Source of the DNA: Piscinibacter sp. XHJ-5
GTDB lineage: Bacteria > Pseudomonadota > Gammaproteobacteria > Burkholderiales > Burkholderiaceae_C
Length of the DNA: 64,000 nucleotides
Assembly (NCBI RefSeq): GCF_029855045.1
Contig: NZ_CP123228.1
Span: forward strand, 5,704,001-5,768,000
Direction: 5' to 3'
The notes beneath the pieces were generated by a model that was not told where the DNA came from, made no database searches, and saw nothing but the letters and a program-made list of their open reading frames with translations. Numbering within the stretch: position 1 is the stretch's first letter; each line of letters starts with the position of its first letter. The translations under genes were made by a program, and so were the position numbers. This document shows positions 48,042 to 56,716 of this stretch, piece by piece.

Positions 48042-48691
48042 CCCGCCGCGCGAACAGCCTGCAGGACCTCGCTGCACTCAAGCAGGCGCTGCAGGAGCAC
48101 GCCGCCGAAACGGCGCGCCGCGAGGCGCAGGCGCGCGAGGCGGCTGCGCGCGACCAGCGCGAGCGGGAACTCTTCGCCCGTACGGTAGGCCCCGTGGTGC
48201 CGCTGCGCCACGCGGTGAAGGCAGCGGTGGAGCGCCCGCGGCCGCACCCGCTGCCACGTCAGCGCGAGCGGGACGAAGCGGCAGTGCTGCACGAGGCCAT
48301 CTCCGACGAATTCGATGTCGAGACCCTGCTCGAGACCGACGACGCCCTCTCGTTCCGCCGTCACGACATCGGCCCCGAGGTCGTGCGCAAGCTGCGCCGC
48401 GGCGCTTGGGCCATCCAGGCTCAGATCGACCTTCATGGGCTGCGCCGTGAACAGGCGCGCGAGCAGCTCGCCGCCTTCCTGCGCGAAGCCGATCGGCACG
48501 GCTTGCGCTGCGTGCGGGTGGTGCACGGCAAGGGCAACGGCTCGCCGGGCAAGGAGCCGGTGCTCAAGTCCAGGGTGAAGAGCTGGCTGGTGCAAAAGCG
48601 CGAGGTGATTGCCTTTGCGCAGGCGCGCGCGTCCGACGGCGGCCACGGTGCGCTGCTGGTGCTGCTGCGGCCGCGTCACGCGCCGCGTTGA
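48038..48691 (+). CDS. Smr (small MutS-related) domain protein
   Basis: A 217-residue protein with an N-terminal Arg/Glu-rich coiled coil (about 5-60) and a C-terminal Smr domain (about 130-215) holding [19 protein letters not shown] and [19 protein letters not shown]. Smr domains nick or bind branched nucleic acids or, in newer work, act on stalled ribosomes. The GTG at 48038 is used because it overlaps the radC stop; in E. coli the similar protein is SmrA/SmrB. It converges with the PAS kinase with 6 bp between. Confidence 0.88.
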   Translation: MTRRANSLQDLAALKQALQEHAAETARREAQAREAAARDQRERELFARTVGPVVPLRHAVKAAVERPRPHPLPRQRERDEAAVLHEAISDEFDVETLLETDDALSFRRHDIGPEVVRKLRRGAWAIQAQIDLHGLRREQAREQLAAFLREADRHGLRCVRVVHGKGNGSPGKEPVLKSRVKSWLVQKREVIAFAQARASDGGHGALLVLLRPRHAPR

Positions 48692-48697
48692 CAGGCC

Positions 48698-50599
48698 CTA
48701 GCCTCGTTCCCCGGACTCGACCGGCAGCGAGACCGTGAACTCGGTGCCCAGGCCCGCGCCGGCGCTGGTGGCCGTGACGGTGCCGCCGTGCAGCTGCACG
48801 ATGCGCTTGACGAGCGTGAGCCCGATGCCGAGGCCGCCCTGCGAGCGGTCCAGCGTGCGGTCGCCCTGCACGAACAGGTCGAAGGCCGAGTCGATGAGCT
48901 GCTTGGACATGCCGACGCCGTTGTCGACGACATGCAGGTGCGCGGCGGCGCCCCGCTGCTCCAGCCACACGCGCACCAGTCCGCCGTGCGGCGTGTACTT
49001 CGCTGCGTTGGTCACGAGGTTCACCACCACCTGGGTGAGGCGCGTCGGATCGCCTTCGAGCCTTACCGGCTCCTCGGGCAGCGACACCTCCAGCGCATGG
49101 CCGGCATCGGCCACCAGGGGACGCACCGATTCCAGCGCGTGGGCCACCAGCCCGCCCAGCTCGATGGGCTCGTGGCGCACCTGGATCTTGCCGCTGGTGA
49201 TGCGGCTCACATCGAGCAGGTCGTCCACCAGCCGCGCCAGGTGCTTCACCTGGCGGCCGATGAGCTTGGCGCACCAGTCCAGCTCGGGAGTGGTGCCCAG
49301 CCGCTCGAGCAGCCCCACCGCATTGCCGATGGGCGCGAGCGGATTGCGCAGCTCGTGCGCCAGCATCGCGATGAATTCGTTGATGCGCTGGCCCTCGGTC
49401 TCGAGCTCCTGCACGCGCCGGCGCTCCGAGAGGTCGCGGGTGACCTGCGCGAAGCCGCGCGGCAAGCCGTCGCGGTCGCGCAGCGCGGTGATGGTCACGT
49501 CAGCCCAGAAGCGCGTACCGTCGCGCCGCATGCGCCATCCGACGTCTTCGGAGGAGCCGGTGGAGCGGGCGATGGCGAGCTCGGTGAGCGGCTTGTTGGC
49601 GGCGTTGTCCTCCTCCGTGTGGAACATCGCCGCGCTGCGGCCGATGACCTCGTCGGCGCTGAAGCCATGCATGCGCTCGGCGCCGGCGTTCCAGCTCAGC
49701 ACGATGCCGTCGGTGTCGAGCAGGAAGATCGCATGGTCCTTCACGCCCTCGACCATCAGGCGGAAGTTCTCCTCGCTTTCCTTGAGCTGCTGCTCGCGGC
49801 GGCGCTGGTCGGTGAGGTCGCGCGTGATCTTGGAGTAGCCGCGCAACACCCCGCTCTTGTCGCGCACGGCCGTGATGAGAACGTTGGCCCACAGCAGCGA
49901 GCCGTCCTTGCGCACGCGCCACCCCTCGTCCTCGAAGCGGCCGTTCTTGGCGGCGGTGAGCAACTCGTATTGCGGCCAGCCGCGCAGCACGTCCACCTTG
50001 CGATAGAAGACCGAGAAGTGCTGGCCGATGATCTCGGTGGCGCTGTAGCCTTTGATGCGCTGCGCGCCGACGTTCCAGCTGCTGACGATGCCGTCCGGAT
50101 CGAGCATGAAGATCGCGTAGTCCTGCACGCCCTCGACGAGCTGGCGAAAGACCTCCTCGCTGCGCCGCAGTTCCTCCTCGTGCTGGCGCCGCTCGGTGAG
50201 GTCGCGCGTGATCTTCGAGTAGCCGGCCAGGTCCCCGCCGGACGAGCGCAGCGCGGTGATGATCACGTTCGCCCAGAAGCGCGTGCCGTCCTTGCGCAGC
50301 CGCCATCCTTCGTCCTCGAAGCGCCCGTCCCGGGCAGCGCGTCGCAGCTCTTCCTGGGGCCAGCCGCGGTCGCGTGCGTCCTGCGCGTAGAAGACCGAGA
50401 AGTGCTGGCCGATGATCTCGGCCGCTCGGTAGCCCTTGATGCGCTCCGCGCCCGTGTTCCAGGTCGCGATGTGGCCGTCCGGCGTGAGCATGAAGATCGC
50501 GTAGTCGCGCACGCCTTCGACCAGCGCGCGAAAGGCTTCGTCGCGGTGCAGATCGAGCGGCGCCGAGGCGCCGCTCGGTGGAGCGGGCTTCGCACTCAA
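48698..50599 (-). CDS. Sensor histidine kinase with three tandem PAS domains
   Basis: A 633-residue soluble kinase. Three PAS/PAC units (about 24-140, 150-265, 275-390) share VEGVxDYAIFxLxxDG, AERIKGY, GQHFSVFY (in the first two) and GRFEDEGWRxRKDG. A coiled linker leads to the H box MLAHELRNPLAPIGNAVG (about 413), then VTNAAKYTPHGG, VVDNGVGMSK and GGLGIGLTLVK. No transmembrane helix or receiver domain is visible. No response-regulator gene is adjacent, so it is an orphan. It is divergent from dinB. Confidence 0.92.
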   Translation of the reverse strand: MSAKPAPPSGASAPLDLHRDEAFRALVEGVRDYAIFMLTPDGHIATWNTGAERIKGYRAAEIIGQHFSVFYAQDARDRGWPQEELRRAARDGRFEDEGWRLRKDGTRFWANVIITALRSSGGDLAGYSKITRDLTERRQHEEELRRSEEVFRQLVEGVQDYAIFMLDPDGIVSSWNVGAQRIKGYSATEIIGQHFSVFYRKVDVLRGWPQYELLTAAKNGRFEDEGWRVRKDGSLLWANVLITAVRDKSGVLRGYSKITRDLTDQRRREQQLKESEENFRLMVEGVKDHAIFLLDTDGIVLSWNAGAERMHGFSADEVIGRSAAMFHTEEDNAANKPLTELAIARSTGSSEDVGWRMRRDGTRFWADVTITALRDRDGLPRGFAQVTRDLSERRRVQELETEGQRINEFIAMLAHELRNPLAPIGNAVGLLERLGTTPELDWCAKLIGRQVKHLARLVDDLLDVSRITSGKIQVRHEPIELGGLVAHALESVRPLVADAGHALEVSLPEEPVRLEGDPTRLTQVVVNLVTNAAKYTPHGGLVRVWLEQRGAAAHLHVVDNGVGMSKQLIDSAFDLFVQGDRTLDRSQGGLGIGLTLVKRIVQLHGGTVTATSAGAGLGTEFTVSLPVESGERG

Positions 50600-50696
50600 G
50601 GCTGGAGCCTGTCGGGATTCGTGCGGGTTTGCATGCTGCCTGGTGACTTTCGCTGTGCGTTCGCGAGGCCGCTTGCCCGGCGTGCCGACGCCATGT

Positions 50697-50716
50697 TACT
50701 GTCGATCCATACAGCC
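50697..50716. promoter_or_regulatory. LexA (SOS) box upstream of dinB
   Basis: TACTGT-CGATCCAT-ACAG, i.e. CTGT-N8-ACAG at 50699-50714, matches the LexA consensus (CTGT-N8-ACAG). It is 109 bp before the dinB ATG and 98 bp before the PAS kinase start on the other strand. A second CTGTACAG at 50740-50747 lies downstream. Confidence 0.7.
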
Positions 50717-50822
50717 TTCCCTCGGCACCGCGCAAGCCCCTGTACAGCATAGCCGTTCGGGTTGGTGCGCCCCAGAGACCGCTTTGGCGAAACGTCCATT
50801 GCCGATCGACCGCGACCTCGCC

Positions 50823-52052
50823 ATGTCCTGTCCGCCGCCACGCCTGATCGCCCATCTCGACATGGATGCGTTCTATGCCTCGGTGGAGCTGTTGCGCTAT
50901 CCCGATCTGCGCGGCCACGCCGTGGTCATCGGCGGCGGGCGTGCGCACGCGCCGGTGCGGCTCGCCGACGGCACGCGCCGCTACGCGCGGCTGCGCGAGT
51001 ACACCGGTCGTGGCGTGATCACCACCGCCACCTATGAGGCGCGCGCCCTGGGCGCGCACTCCGGCATGGGCGTGATGAAGGCCGCGCAGCTCGCGCCCGA
51101 CGCCGTGCTGCTGCCGGTGGATTTCGACGAGTACCGCAAGTACTCACGCCTGTTCAAGGCCGCGGTGCGGACGGTCGCGCCGCTCGTCGAAGACCGGGGC
51201 ATCGACGAGATCTACATCGACCTCACCGATGTGCCGGGCGCGCAGGCCGATGCCGGCCTGGCTGCGGCGCGGGCGCTCAAGAGCGCCGTGCGCGACGCCA
51301 CGGGGCTCGCCTGCTCCATCGGCGTCACGCCGAACAAGCTGCTGTCCAAGATCTGCTCCGACCTCGACAAGCCCGATGGCCTCACGCTGCTCTCGATGGC
51401 GGACATCCCCACGCGCATCTGGCCTCTGCCGGCGAAGAAGATCAACGGCATCGGTCCCAAGGCCACCGAGAAGCTGTCCGGTCTCGGCATTCACACCATC
51501 GGCGACCTCGCCGCCGCCGATCCGTCCTTCCTGGTCGCGCAGTTCGGCAAGAGCTACGGCGCGTGGATGCACGAGGCCGCGCACGGACGCGACGACCGTC
51601 CGGTGGTCACCTACAGCGAGCCCAAGTCCATCAGCCGCGAGACGACGTTCGAGCGCGACCTGCACGCGGTGCGCGACCGTGCCGCGCTCGGGGCCATCTT
51701 CACCGAGCTGTGCGTGGAGCTGGCCGGCGACCTGTCGCGCAAGGGCTATGCGAGCAAGACCATCGGCATCAAGCTGCGCTTCGACGACTTCAGGATCGTC
51801 ACGCGCGACCTGACCCTCGCGGCGCACACCATGGACGCCCGCACCATCCGGCGCGCCGCCGGCGAGTGCCTCAAGCGGGTCGACCTCTCGCGCCGTCTGC
51901 GCCTTCTGGGCGTACGCGCCGGCACGCTTGCGCGGCTGGCCGACCTGGTGGCGCCCCACCCGCAGGAAGAGCCGCCCGCTGCACAGGCGCAGGAGGAACC
52001 GCCGCTGTACGGGCTGCCGCTGTTCGATGCGCCGCCCGAACCGGGTTCGTGA
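50823..52052 (+). CDS. dinB: DNA polymerase IV (DinB)
   Basis: A 409-residue Y-family lesion-bypass polymerase. The catalytic carboxylates lie in HLDMDAFYASVE (near residue 13) and GIDEIYIDLTD (about 128), the latter a variant of SIDEAYLD. SIGVTPNKLLSKICSDLDKPDG and the helix-hairpin-helix INGIGPKATEKLSGLGI are intact, and a little-finger domain follows. The end is Pro/Glu-rich and finishes LYGLPLFDAPPE, a possible beta-clamp motif (PLF). SOS control is suggested by the upstream LexA box. Confidence 0.94.
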   Translation: MSCPPPRLIAHLDMDAFYASVELLRYPDLRGHAVVIGGGRAHAPVRLADGTRRYARLREYTGRGVITTATYEARALGAHSGMGVMKAAQLAPDAVLLPVDFDEYRKYSRLFKAAVRTVAPLVEDRGIDEIYIDLTDVPGAQADAGLAAARALKSAVRDATGLACSIGVTPNKLLSKICSDLDKPDGLTLLSMADIPTRIWPLPAKKINGIGPKATEKLSGLGIHTIGDLAAADPSFLVAQFGKSYGAWMHEAAHGRDDRPVVTYSEPKSISRETTFERDLHAVRDRAALGAIFTELCVELAGDLSRKGYASKTIGIKLRFDDFRIVTRDLTLAAHTMDARTIRRAAGECLKRVDLSRRLRLLGVRAGTLARLADLVAPHPQEEPPAAQAQEEPPLYGLPLFDAPPEPGS

Positions 52053-52156
52053 CATATCCCCGAAAGCGGACAGCGGCCCGCATCCGAGGCCGCGCGGCGT
52101 GCGTACACCGCAGCGGATCGCCTTGATCATCGCGAACAACCAGAACGAGGGAACCG

Positions 52157-53086
52157 ATGCGCCACCCGCGACGACGAGCCGCCATCGCCTGCGTGTGGGC
52201 CCTGGCGGCCGGGACTGTATGTGCCCAGGCAGGACCGGCGCCTGCGCCTTTCGGCCATGGCAGCGGCAAGCTGCTGCTCACCGGCGGGGTCGGCAGCATC
52301 GACGGCGCGGCCGGCGGCGGGCTCACGCCCTGGGCGGTGATCGGCAGCTACGCCACCGAGCGCCAGGTCGGCGCCACAGCACACCTGACGCGCGCGAGGA
52401 CGAAGGACTATGCCCTGACGGCCGGCGGCGCCGTGGTGGGCATCGCCGATCGCGTGGAGCTGTCGCTGGCTCGCCAGGAGCTCGACACCGGCCCGGCCGG
52501 CGCGGCGCTGGGCCTGCCCGGCCTGCGCCTGAAGCAGGACATTGCCGGCGTGAAGTGGCGTGTCGCGGGCGACGCCGTGCTCGACAGCGACAGCCCGATG
52601 CCACAGATCGCGCTGGGCCTGCAGCACAAGCGCACCGGCGCGGGCGATCTCGCGCCGACGCTTGCCCTGCTGGGCGCGAAGACGCACGGCACCGATGTCC
52701 ATGTCAGCGCAACCAAGTTGCTGCTGGCGCAAGCCCTGCTGCTCAACGGCACGCTGCGCGCGACCCGGGCCAACCAGAACGGCCTGCTGGGCTTCGGCGG
52801 AACCGTCCGCACGGGCTACTCGTTCCAGCCCGAGCTCTCGGTGGCGTGGCTGCTGCGCAGAGACATCGCGATCGGCGCCGAGTACCGCGCCAAGCCCGAC
52901 AACCTCAACCCGTCGGTGCTCGGCGATGCGCTGAAAGAAGACGACTGGGCTGATGTGTTCGTCGCCTGGGCGCCGTCCAAATACCTGTCGCTGACGCTGG
53001 CGTACGTGGACCTCGGGCGCGTCGTGCCGGGCATCGTCGCGCGGCGCCAGACCGGCACCTATGCGTCGTTGCAGCTCGCGTACTGA
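52157..53086 (+). CDS. DUF3034-type exported protein, probably outer-membrane barrel
   Basis: A 309-residue protein with signal peptide MRHPRRRAAIACVWALAAGT and cleavage near CAQA. The remainder is beta-rich (LLLTGGVGSIDGAAGGGLTPW, then SLARQELDTG, and a last strand TGTYASLQLAY ending in Tyr), as in DUF3034 outer-membrane proteins. Function unknown. It is followed 22 bp later by the exported hemoglobin, so it belongs to a three-gene set. Confidence 0.75.
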   Translation: MRHPRRRAAIACVWALAAGTVCAQAGPAPAPFGHGSGKLLLTGGVGSIDGAAGGGLTPWAVIGSYATERQVGATAHLTRARTKDYALTAGGAVVGIADRVELSLARQELDTGPAGAALGLPGLRLKQDIAGVKWRVAGDAVLDSDSPMPQIALGLQHKRTGAGDLAPTLALLGAKTHGTDVHVSATKLLLAQALLLNGTLRATRANQNGLLGFGGTVRTGYSFQPELSVAWLLRRDIAIGAEYRAKPDNLNPSVLGDALKEDDWADVFVAWAPSKYLSLTLAYVDLGRVVPGIVARRQTGTYASLQLAY

Positions 53087-53108
53087 CCAGGCCGTTGCAA
53101 GGAGCCGC

Positions 53109-53570
53109 ATGAAACCGAAGACCTTCCTCTGCGCCTGCGCCGTCAGCCTGGGCGTGCTGACGACGACACCGGCCTGCGCGCAGGCCCTGTACAAGCCGGC
53201 AGTTCCCGCCGACGACTCGCTGTACCGCCAGCTCGGCGGCCAGCCGGGCCTGGTCAGGCTGATGGACGACTTCATGCAGCGCCTTCTTGCCGACGCGCGC
53301 ATGCGACCCTTCTTCAAGGACGTCGACCAGGCGCATGTGAAGGAGCAGCTCGTGACGCAGTTCTGCGAGGTGTCCGGCGGTCCCTGCAAGCTGCAGGGAC
53401 CCGACATGAAGCAGGTGCACGACGGCTTCGACATCGACCGTGCCGGCTTCAACGCGCTCGTCGAGGTGCTGCAGCAGGCGATGGACGCGCAAGGGATCGC
53501 CTTCAGCGCGCAGAACCGCCTGCTGGCGCAACTCGCGCCCATGCACCGCGACATCGTCAACGTGAAGTAA
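53109..53570 (+). CDS. Exported group I truncated hemoglobin
   Basis: A 153-residue protein. A signal peptide (MKPKTFLCACAVSLGVLTTT, near PACAQA) is unusual for truncated hemoglobins. The globin part shows LYRQLGGQPGLVRLMDDF, FFKDVDQAHVK, the SGG turn and the proximal His104 in MKQVHDGFDID. Aligned by eye with mycobacterial GlbN, B10 Tyr is Met56 and E11 Gln is Leu, so the distal pocket is non-polar. Cys86 and Cys93 flank the turn and could form a disulfide. It sits between the DUF3034 and copper-protein genes. Confidence 0.85.
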   Translation: MKPKTFLCACAVSLGVLTTTPACAQALYKPAVPADDSLYRQLGGQPGLVRLMDDFMQRLLADARMRPFFKDVDQAHVKEQLVTQFCEVSGGPCKLQGPDMKQVHDGFDIDRAGFNALVEVLQQAMDAQGIAFSAQNRLLAQLAPMHRDIVNVK

Positions 53571-53599
53571 CCCACCCCTTCCAGCGACATCGGACCACC

Positions 53600-54295
53600 A
53601 TGATCAAGCCTCTGCTCCTCCTCCTGGCCAGCGGCCTCGCCGCCGGCGCCGCTCACGCCGGCCAGATGAACGTCAGCGTCACCGACAAGGACGGCAAGCC
53701 GACGCCCGACGTCGTCGTGCTGATCGACACCGCCAGCAAGGTGGCGCCCAGGCCGGCCGCGGCCCCGGTCGTCATCGCGCAGGAGAGCCTGAAATTCGCG
53801 CCCTTCCTGACCATCGTGCCGGTGGGCAGCACGCTGCGCTTCGTCAACAAGGACGGCTATGACCACCACGTGCGGTCGACGCCGAGCGGACCGCTGGGCA
53901 GCATGCCGGCGGTGAAGAGCTTCGAGCTGCGGCTGGACGCCGCGGAAGGCGCCGCGCCGACCGTGGTCGACGACTACAAGGTGACGCCCTACCGCAAGAA
54001 GTCGGGCACGACCTCGGTCGACGTCAAGGTCGACCAGCCCGGCCCGATCGGCCTAGGCTGCCACATCCACTCGTCGATGCGGGGACAGGTCTACGTGAGC
54101 GCCACGCCCTTCTTCGCGAAGACCGACGCCAACGGCATCGCGACCATCGACGGCGTGCCCGACGGCGCGATCGAGCTGAACCTGTGGCATCCCGACCAGT
54201 TGCAGGAGCAGGCCACCCAGCGCTTGCAAATGGGTGCCGCGCCCGTGAATGCGAGCGCGCAGCTCAACTTCACGCCTCGGCGGCGGCGCAGCTAG
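53600..54295 (+). CDS. Periplasmic cupredoxin-like protein (methylamine-utilization type)
   Basis: A 231-residue exported protein with signal MIKPLLLLLASGLAAGAAHA. A cupredoxin domain contains a likely type-1 copper site: His in GYDHHVRS, Cys-His...Met in GCHIHSSMRG. The remainder (about 165-231) is an FKTDANGIATIDGVPDGA-like Ig fold. Annotated relatives are called methylamine utilization proteins, but no methylamine dehydrogenase is present. It is 29 bp after the hemoglobin gene; a redox partnership is inferred. Confidence 0.8.
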   Translation: MIKPLLLLLASGLAAGAAHAGQMNVSVTDKDGKPTPDVVVLIDTASKVAPRPAAAPVVIAQESLKFAPFLTIVPVGSTLRFVNKDGYDHHVRSTPSGPLGSMPAVKSFELRLDAAEGAAPTVVDDYKVTPYRKKSGTTSVDVKVDQPGPIGLGCHIHSSMRGQVYVSATPFFAKTDANGIATIDGVPDGAIELNLWHPDQLQEQATQRLQMGAAPVNASAQLNFTPRRRRS

Positions 54296-55197
54296 GGACT
54301 CACCGCGCCGGGCAAGGTCGACAGGTAGCCCCGCAGCGCCTCGATCGCCACCTTCACCTTTGCCGGCTGCGCGTCGCGCTGCGGCGTGACGGCCCAGACA
54401 TCGAGCAGCGGAAGCCGCCAGTCGGGCAGCAGCGCCACCAGCCGCCCGGCGGCGAGCTCGTCGGCCACGTCGACGCGCGCGAGGCGCGCCAGCCCCAGTC
54501 CCGCCATGCACATCTGCTGGATCGAAAGCTGGTTGTTGCTGGTGATGCGCGCCTCCAGGCGCAGGCTGCGGCTTTCATGTTGCGGGCCGGCGAGCTCGAG
54601 GTGAAGCTGGCGGCCCTCGCGGGCGAAACCGAGCCAGGGCGCCGACAGCAGATCGTCCGGGCGGTGGGGCTCGCCATGCGCGGCCAGCCAATCGGGCGAC
54701 GCGCACAGCAGCCACTCGAAGCCGCACAGGCGCCGCGCCGCCCACGATGAATCAGGCAGCCGGCCGAAACGCACAGCCAGATCGATGCGCGCCTCGATCA
54801 GATCGATGCGGGCATCGTCCACCAGCAGCGTCAGCAGGAGCGCCGGATGGGCACCGAGCACGCCGCCCAGTGCCGGCGCCACATGGCGCGCGAAGCCGAC
54901 CGGCGCGGACAGCCGCAGCTCGCCGGATGGCGAGTCGCGGGACTGGGCCAGCTGCTGCTGGGCGCGACGCGCCGCCGCGACCATGGCGGCGCAGCCGTCG
55001 TAGAACTGCTCGCCCGCCGCGGTCAGCGTCAGCTTGCGCGTCGAGCGGTGCAGCAGGGTCACGCCGCTCGCCCGCTCGAGCTGGCGCACCTGCTGGCTGA
55101 CGGCGGAGGTGCTCATCGCCAGCAGGCGGGCCGCCGCGCTCATCGAGCGCTGCTCGACGACCGTGGCGAACACGGCCATGCGCTTGAGTTCGTCCAT
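54292..55197 (-). CDS. LysR-family transcriptional regulator
   Basis: A 301-residue LysR protein with N-terminal winged helix MDELKRMAVFATVVEQRSMS and AARLLAMSTSAVSQQVRQLE, then an effector domain (about 90-290). It is divergent from the NAD(P)-binding protein. Its start codon overlaps the first of two GTCCATTGTGAAG direct repeats. The gene converges with the copper-protein gene (4-bp overlap of the ends). Effector unknown. Confidence 0.92.
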   Translation of the reverse strand: MDELKRMAVFATVVEQRSMSAAARLLAMSTSAVSQQVRQLERASGVTLLHRSTRKLTLTAAGEQFYDGCAAMVAAARRAQQQLAQSRDSPSGELRLSAPVGFARHVAPALGGVLGAHPALLLTLLVDDARIDLIEARIDLAVRFGRLPDSSWAARRLCGFEWLLCASPDWLAAHGEPHRPDDLLSAPWLGFAREGRQLHLELAGPQHESRSLRLEARITSNNQLSIQQMCMAGLGLARLARVDVADELAAGRLVALLPDWRLPLLDVWAVTPQRDAQPAKVKVAIEALRGYLSTLPGAVSP

Positions 55198-55256
55198 TGT
55201 GAAGGTCTGCTTAACAGTGTTGCCGCCGTCTGCCAGCTAGTCGGTCCATTGTGAAG
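55192..55256. promoter_or_regulatory. Two 13-bp direct repeats in the lysR / oxidoreductase promoter
   Basis: GTCCATTGTGAAG occurs at 55192-55204 and 55244-55256, 52 bp apart (about five helical turns). The first copy covers the LysR start codon. LysR dimers often bridge two spaced sites, so these may be its operators. The repeats are seen; binding is inference. Confidence 0.5.
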
Positions 55257-55296
55257 CCCCTATCGTCACCAGCCTCCCATCAACGAGAAACGCTTC

Positions 55297-55935
55297 ATGA
55301 AGATCGCACTCATCGGCGCCACCGGCTTCGTCGGCTCCAAGGTCCTGGGCGAAGCCCTCCAGCGCCGGCACCAGGTCACCGCTCTCGCGCGCACGCCGGG
55401 CAAGCTTGCGGCCCGACCGGGTCTCGAGGTGCTCGAGGCAGACGCAGGCGATGTGGACCAGGTGGCGCACGCCATCGAAGGGCATGACGCGGTGGTGAGC
55501 GCCTACAACGCGCGCGGCACGCCCGACTTTCGCGCACGCTATCTGGCCGGTCTGCGTGCCCTGCTCGACGGTGCCAAGCGCGCGGGCGTCAAGCGCGTGC
55601 TGTGGGTCGGCGGCGCGGGCAGCCTGTACGTGGCGCCGGGCGTGCAGCTCGTCGACACCCCGCAGTTCCCGGCCGAATACAAGACCGAGGCACAGATCGC
55701 GCGCGACGCACTCGACCTGATCCGCGAGGAGCAGGCGCTCGACTGGACCTTCGTGTCGCCCGCTCCGCTGCTGCAGCCGGGGCCGCGCACCGGGCGCTTC
55801 CGGCTCGGGGGCGACGAGGTGCTCATGGACGGCGCCCAACCCGGCCGCATCTCCGTGGACGATCTGGCCGTGGCCATCGTCGACGAGCTGGAGAAGCCCC
55901 GGCACGTGCGGCAGCGCTTCACGCTGGCCTATTGA
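55297..55935 (+). CDS. NAD(P)-binding atypical short-chain reductase (NmrA/YwnB-like)
   Basis: A 212-residue protein with N-terminal GATGFVGSKVLGEALQRRHQ, the dinucleotide-binding loop, and RVLWVGGAGSLYVAPG. The usual SDR YxxxK is replaced by a Tyr-Lys (AEYKTEAQ), as in atypical SDRs of the YwnB/NmrA type that act as redox sensors or reductases. It is divergent from LysR, which probably regulates it. Cytoplasmic. Substrate unknown. Confidence 0.85.
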   Translation: MKIALIGATGFVGSKVLGEALQRRHQVTALARTPGKLAARPGLEVLEADAGDVDQVAHAIEGHDAVVSAYNARGTPDFRARYLAGLRALLDGAKRAGVKRVLWVGGAGSLYVAPGVQLVDTPQFPAEYKTEAQIARDALDLIREEQALDWTFVSPAPLLQPGPRTGRFRLGGDEVLMDGAQPGRISVDDLAVAIVDELEKPRHVRQRFTLAY

Positions 55936-56057
55936 TCGTCAGGCGGCGAGGCGGCTGGTGCAACCAAGCGAAACAGCCGGGCCGACCGGCATCCATGGGG
56001 TTTTCGAAACCTGACGCCAAGCTTACAGTGGAGCACCGCTCGCACCGGAGGCTCCAC

Positions 56058-56321
56058 ATGACGCTCCATCAGTTCCATGCCCTCAAGTTGTGGCACACGC
56101 GTCATCGCGAGCACCCGCTGGAGAGCACCGTCTGGGACGCCGTGCTCACCCTCTGGATGATCGGCTGGGTCGGTCTTCCGGCAGCCCTGCTGGTCGGCGG
56201 ATTCTGGTCTCCGCTGGTGTGCCTGAGCCTGGTCTTCGTGCCCGGCGCCTATGTGTCATGGCGCAAGCGCATGCACCGCAGGGGCCGGCTGCGCTGCGAC
56301 TGGATCACTGCTCTTCGGTGA
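56058..56321 (+). CDS. Small two-helix membrane protein, unknown function
   Basis: An 87-residue protein with two hydrophobic segments (about 27-47 and 49-67) joined by a short turn, and basic ends (KLWHTRHREH; WRKRMHRRGRLR). It has GGAGG 6 bp before its ATG. The extra in-frame ATG at 55996 is upstream and lacks this site. No family is recognised. Its last 17 bp overlap the convergent DUF1801 gene. Confidence 0.6.
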   Translation: MTLHQFHALKLWHTRHREHPLESTVWDAVLTLWMIGWVGLPAALLVGGFWSPLVCLSLVFVPGAYVSWRKRMHRRGRLRCDWITALR

Positions 56322-56709
56322 GCGCCCCGGGCGCCGTGCGCGGCACCTGTTCCATCAGCTCGACGCACGCCTGCACGGCCTGCTGCACGAGTTCCTCGTC
56401 CACCGGATACCGATAGCGAAACCGCAAGTGGCGCACGCCGCGGCCGGTGCCCTCGAGTTCGGGAAAGCGGTCGATCAAGGCCGCGCCGTTGAAGATCTGC
56501 AGGTTGGCGTGGTCCTTGTGCATCACGATGGCCACTGCGTGGGTGCCTTCGTAGGTGAACATCAGGTTTCCCCACTTCACCGAGCTCTGCAGCTCCGGCG
56601 CAGCTGACGTGACCAGCTCGCGAAGGCGTCGCGCCAAGTCCTTCTGCTCGGGACGCAGGGTGTCGAACCAGGTCTCGATCAGGGCTGCGGGGCGAAGAAT
56701 GGAACGCAT
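56305..56709 (-). CDS. DUF1801 / YdhG-like protein
   Basis: A 134-residue cytoplasmic protein of the YdhG/YdeI-like DUF1801 group (WFDTLRPEQKDLARRLREL, SSVKWGNLMFTYEGTHAVAI, FPELEGTGRGVRHLRFR). No catalytic residues are known for the family. It is followed on the same strand by nothing and preceded 7 bp by the metallopeptidase end. Function unknown. Confidence 0.8.
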   Translation of the reverse strand: MRSILRPAALIETWFDTLRPEQKDLARRLRELVTSAAPELQSSVKWGNLMFTYEGTHAVAIVMHKDHANLQIFNGAALIDRFPELEGTGRGVRHLRFRYRYPVDEELVQQAVQACVELMEQVPRTAPGALTEEQ

Positions 56710-56716
56710 GGCAGGC

